Origin: Labrenzia sp. OB1
GTDB taxonomy: Bacteria > Pseudomonadota > Alphaproteobacteria > Rhizobiales > Stappiaceae
NCBI RefSeq assembly: GCF_001624695.1
Contig: NZ_JSEP01000002.1
Coordinates: 1 to 64,000, forward strand
Length of the DNA stretch: 64,000 nt
Direction of reading: 5' to 3'
The translations under genes were made by a program, and so were the position numbers. This document shows, one piece after another, positions 62,182 to 64,000 of the stretch. The number at the start of each line of letters is the position of its first letter. Within the stretch, counting starts at the first letter, position 1. The notes below the pieces were generated by a model. That model was not told the origin of the DNA. It did not search any database and worked only from the letters and a program-made list of their open reading frames with translations.

Positions 62182-63377
62182 CGTATCAAAGCGGCGTGCT
62201 TCCTCTCAAGTTCCGGAAAGGACGAAAAGACCATGTCCACCAGCCGGTCCTCGGGGCGCGCCAGCGCGTCCGTGACCGGAATTTGAAGTTCATTCTCATA
62301 GGCGGAAATGGCAGCGCCGATCTCGACGTCCGTCATGTCTTCATGATTGATCGTCAGGCCGATGACCTTTGTGTCCGAGAAGGCCTCAATCAGATTGATC
62401 TCGGATTTCGGTTCCGGCATCTTCATGTGCTCGAAATCGCAGCGGGTCTCGCGGTGTGGCGCGTGCTGCAGGATGACACCCTGCGGAGCGCTGCCCCTCA
62501 GGATGAAGGCCGACGTGCAGAAGGCGGGGTGGCTCAGCGCTCCCTGACCTTCGATGATGATCACGTCCGGATCGTCGCCCTTCCAGGCATCGACAATCGT
62601 CGCCTCCAGTTCGCCGCAACAGAACTGGGAAGGCACCGCATCCAGCGCGACGCCATAGCGCCCGCCCTGCATCAAACCGGTTTGGCCGGTGGATACCATG
62701 ACAGCACGCACGCCGCGTGCGATCAGCGCCCTGGTCAGAATGCTGGCGGTCGTCCGTTTGCCGATGGCGCAATCGGTCCCCAGAACCGCGATACGCGGAC
62801 AGGTCACCTCATGAATGGCGCCGCTGAACAATCTCAGGTCGTTCTTGGGGCGCGGTTTTCTGACATCGATGATCGCGGCGTTGCCGGCAGTTCCCGCCGC
62901 AACGAACTCCGGGTCGTCGCCGAGAAACTCGTGCAGCCCGTTGACCACATTCATGCCCTGCCCAAGGGCTGCAAGAACGATCTTGCGCTCTTGCGGCGAC
63001 AACATCCCCGTCGCCGGTGCCATGCCATAGATGAAAAAGTCGGGCTTGCGGCGCGAACCGGCCAGCGCCTGGTCGAGACTGGCGAAGACGGGAATTTCAT
63101 TCACCTCCCCGTCCAGCACCTCGCCGGCATCGCGGCCCGCTTGCGTGCTGTCGATAATCGCGAGGATTTCGTATTTTTCCGAATGGCGCACAAGGCCATT
63201 GGCCGTCTTGCCGTCGATCTTGCCGAAATTGCCTTCACAATAGACCACCGCCGTCGCAATCGCGGCTTCAGCCGGTTTTGAGTCCGGTGCAACAGGTGGA
63301 ACCGGGGCATTCCTGGCAAATGACAGATGCAGGACAGGTCTGGCTTTCACTGTGGTCGCGAAGGGAATTACGGTCAT
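62178..63377 (-). CDS. DUF1611 family protein, DgcN-like N-acetyltransferase
   Basis: 399 residues. An N-terminal Rossmann-like part (VVYCEGNFGKIDGKTANGLV, FIYGMAPATGMLSP) is followed by a P-loop-like domain with AVLGTDCAIGKRTTASILTR and VIIIEGQGALSHPAF. DgcN proteins of this family acetylate D-glutamate in marine bacteria and normally pair with DgcA, an enolase-superfamily N-acetyl-D-Glu racemase. Here the partner is a PLP-type racemase instead. ATG at 63377 has AAGGAA upstream; the longer frame to 63461 is not needed. Confidence 0.8.
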   Translation of the reverse strand: MTVIPFATTVKARPVLHLSFARNAPVPPVAPDSKPAEAAIATAVVYCEGNFGKIDGKTANGLVRHSEKYEILAIIDSTQAGRDAGEVLDGEVNEIPVFASLDQALAGSRRKPDFFIYGMAPATGMLSPQERKIVLAALGQGMNVVNGLHEFLGDDPEFVAAGTAGNAAIIDVRKPRPKNDLRLFSGAIHEVTCPRIAVLGTDCAIGKRTTASILTRALIARGVRAVMVSTGQTGLMQGGRYGVALDAVPSQFCCGELEATIVDAWKGDDPDVIIIEGQGALSHPAFCTSAFILRGSAPQGVILQHAPHRETRCDFEHMKMPEPKSEINLIEAFSDTKVIGLTINHEDMTDVEIGAAISAYENELQIPVTDALARPEDRLVDMVFSSFPELERKHAALIR

Positions 63378-64000
63378 AAAGGTTCCTTGGGAGTAAACGC
63401 CGTCGCATGGCCCGAAAGGCACGCGAAGACGGCCGCCTCCGCGCACGTCAAGCGGGCGCAAGGAGGAAGAAATTGATCAGGTTTCAAGCTTGTATCCGCC
63501 CGACAACGACTTCTTCGCGCTTGGACCTATGCTCCGCGCGAGTTCGTGTGCAGGGGATGTGTTTGAACAAACGGATCGAAAGGACGACGCAAGCCACCGG
63601 CACAGCGGTCCAGGAGTTCGTCAGTAAGGGCCCATGCGCCCAAAACGATCCGGTAACATCGCCATCATGCGCCATATGGCGGGCAATGTACAACGCCAAT
63701 TGTAAAAACCAACACGACTCCAGACAGGTTGCCTCCCAAAGCGGCTCCTGCCGGCCGTGCGAAAACATCGCGTAAACATCAAACCAACCCGACGTTTTAA
63801 TCCTTGCCCGGCGCCTCTCCCTGTTCGGCCTTTCCCGCCTCGAATGCGCTACAGAACTGACCAAGGAATTCCGGGAAGAACGCGATTGTTCCAGGTCCGG
63901 ATTGCAGCCGTGGACCCGGACAACAACTTACGGCGAAGGCTTACGGCAATCGCTACTTCGCGTTCGCGGGGTCGCTTGACACCTCGCGCAACGGCGCGCG
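63378..64000. other. No supportable gene in the last 620 bases
   Basis: The longest frame (63484-63864, minus) has no ribosome site, irregular composition and no recognisable motif. The rightmost 130 bases also hold no clear gene. The promoter of the DgcN-like gene must lie near its start at 63377. Confidence 0.4.

Noticed and set aside
63484..63864. A 126-codon minus-strand frame near the right edge
   Set aside because: No motif, no ribosome site, and amino-acid composition (many Arg, Cys, Trp, His) unlike its neighbours.

Overview
The window looks like a chromosomal segment of an alphaproteobacterium, probably marine and Stappiaceae-like (Roseibium/Labrenzia type). That placement is inference. 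It rests on moderately high GC, a ccoNOQP-fixGHIS locus behind an FNR/FixK box, several TRAP transporters, an Mo-hydroxylase operon, a urt urea operon, and a DUF1488/DgcN neighbourhood. I saw no rRNA, tRNA or CRISPR array.

Region 1 (1-19476) is a patchy, visibly more AT-rich signalling island with mobile-element debris. It opens with the end of an IS3-family element and a piece of a second one, then a broken copy of a GAF gene whose intact version sits at 19477-19917, on the far side of the island. Inside are an H-NOX nitric-oxide sensor with its soluble kinase, an EAL phosphodiesterase, a REC-PAS-HTH regulator, a REC-HDOD protein, a REC protein with a degenerate HD-GYP domain, a PhnD-like binding protein and a second membrane kinase with the same H-box as the first. 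The set recalls the H-NOX/HnoK/HnoB/HnoC/HnoD network of Shewanella, with extra parts. Four transcription units carry the same 14-bp palindrome (consensus TCCCCAAATGGGGA) upstream. An oligopeptide-type ABC transporter operon with a TIM-barrel isomerase (6800-13184) separates the two halves. Three IS/MITE ends sit exactly in the CTAG-embedded TAG stop codons of three signalling genes.

Region 2 (19477-34638) is catabolic. A leftward operon encodes a TRAP transporter, a creatinase-like M24 hydrolase and a GAF protein, with a TetR gene upstream. A second TetR gene faces a CoxMSL-type molybdenum hydroxylase operon that continues into another TRAP transporter. A PhzF-family gene and a LysR regulator are divergent at the end.

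Region 3 (34696-46633) is nitrogen-related. A hybrid kinase fused to an NCS1-like permease, with a LuxR-type response regulator, diverges from urtABCDE (urea uptake); an M20 deacylase follows.

Region 4 (46824-52170) holds UDP-glucose dehydrogenase, an ExoY-like sugar transferase, aroQ, a CheY-like protein, two small orphan genes and a methyltransferase. Region 5 (52217-60233) is the microaerobic respiration locus ccoNOQP-ccoGHIS, read leftward and including the 50-aa ccoS. Region 6 (60527-63377) has a 46-aa basic protein, a DUF1488 protein, a PLP-type racemase and a DgcN-like DUF1611 protein. The last ~620 bp hold no gene I can support.
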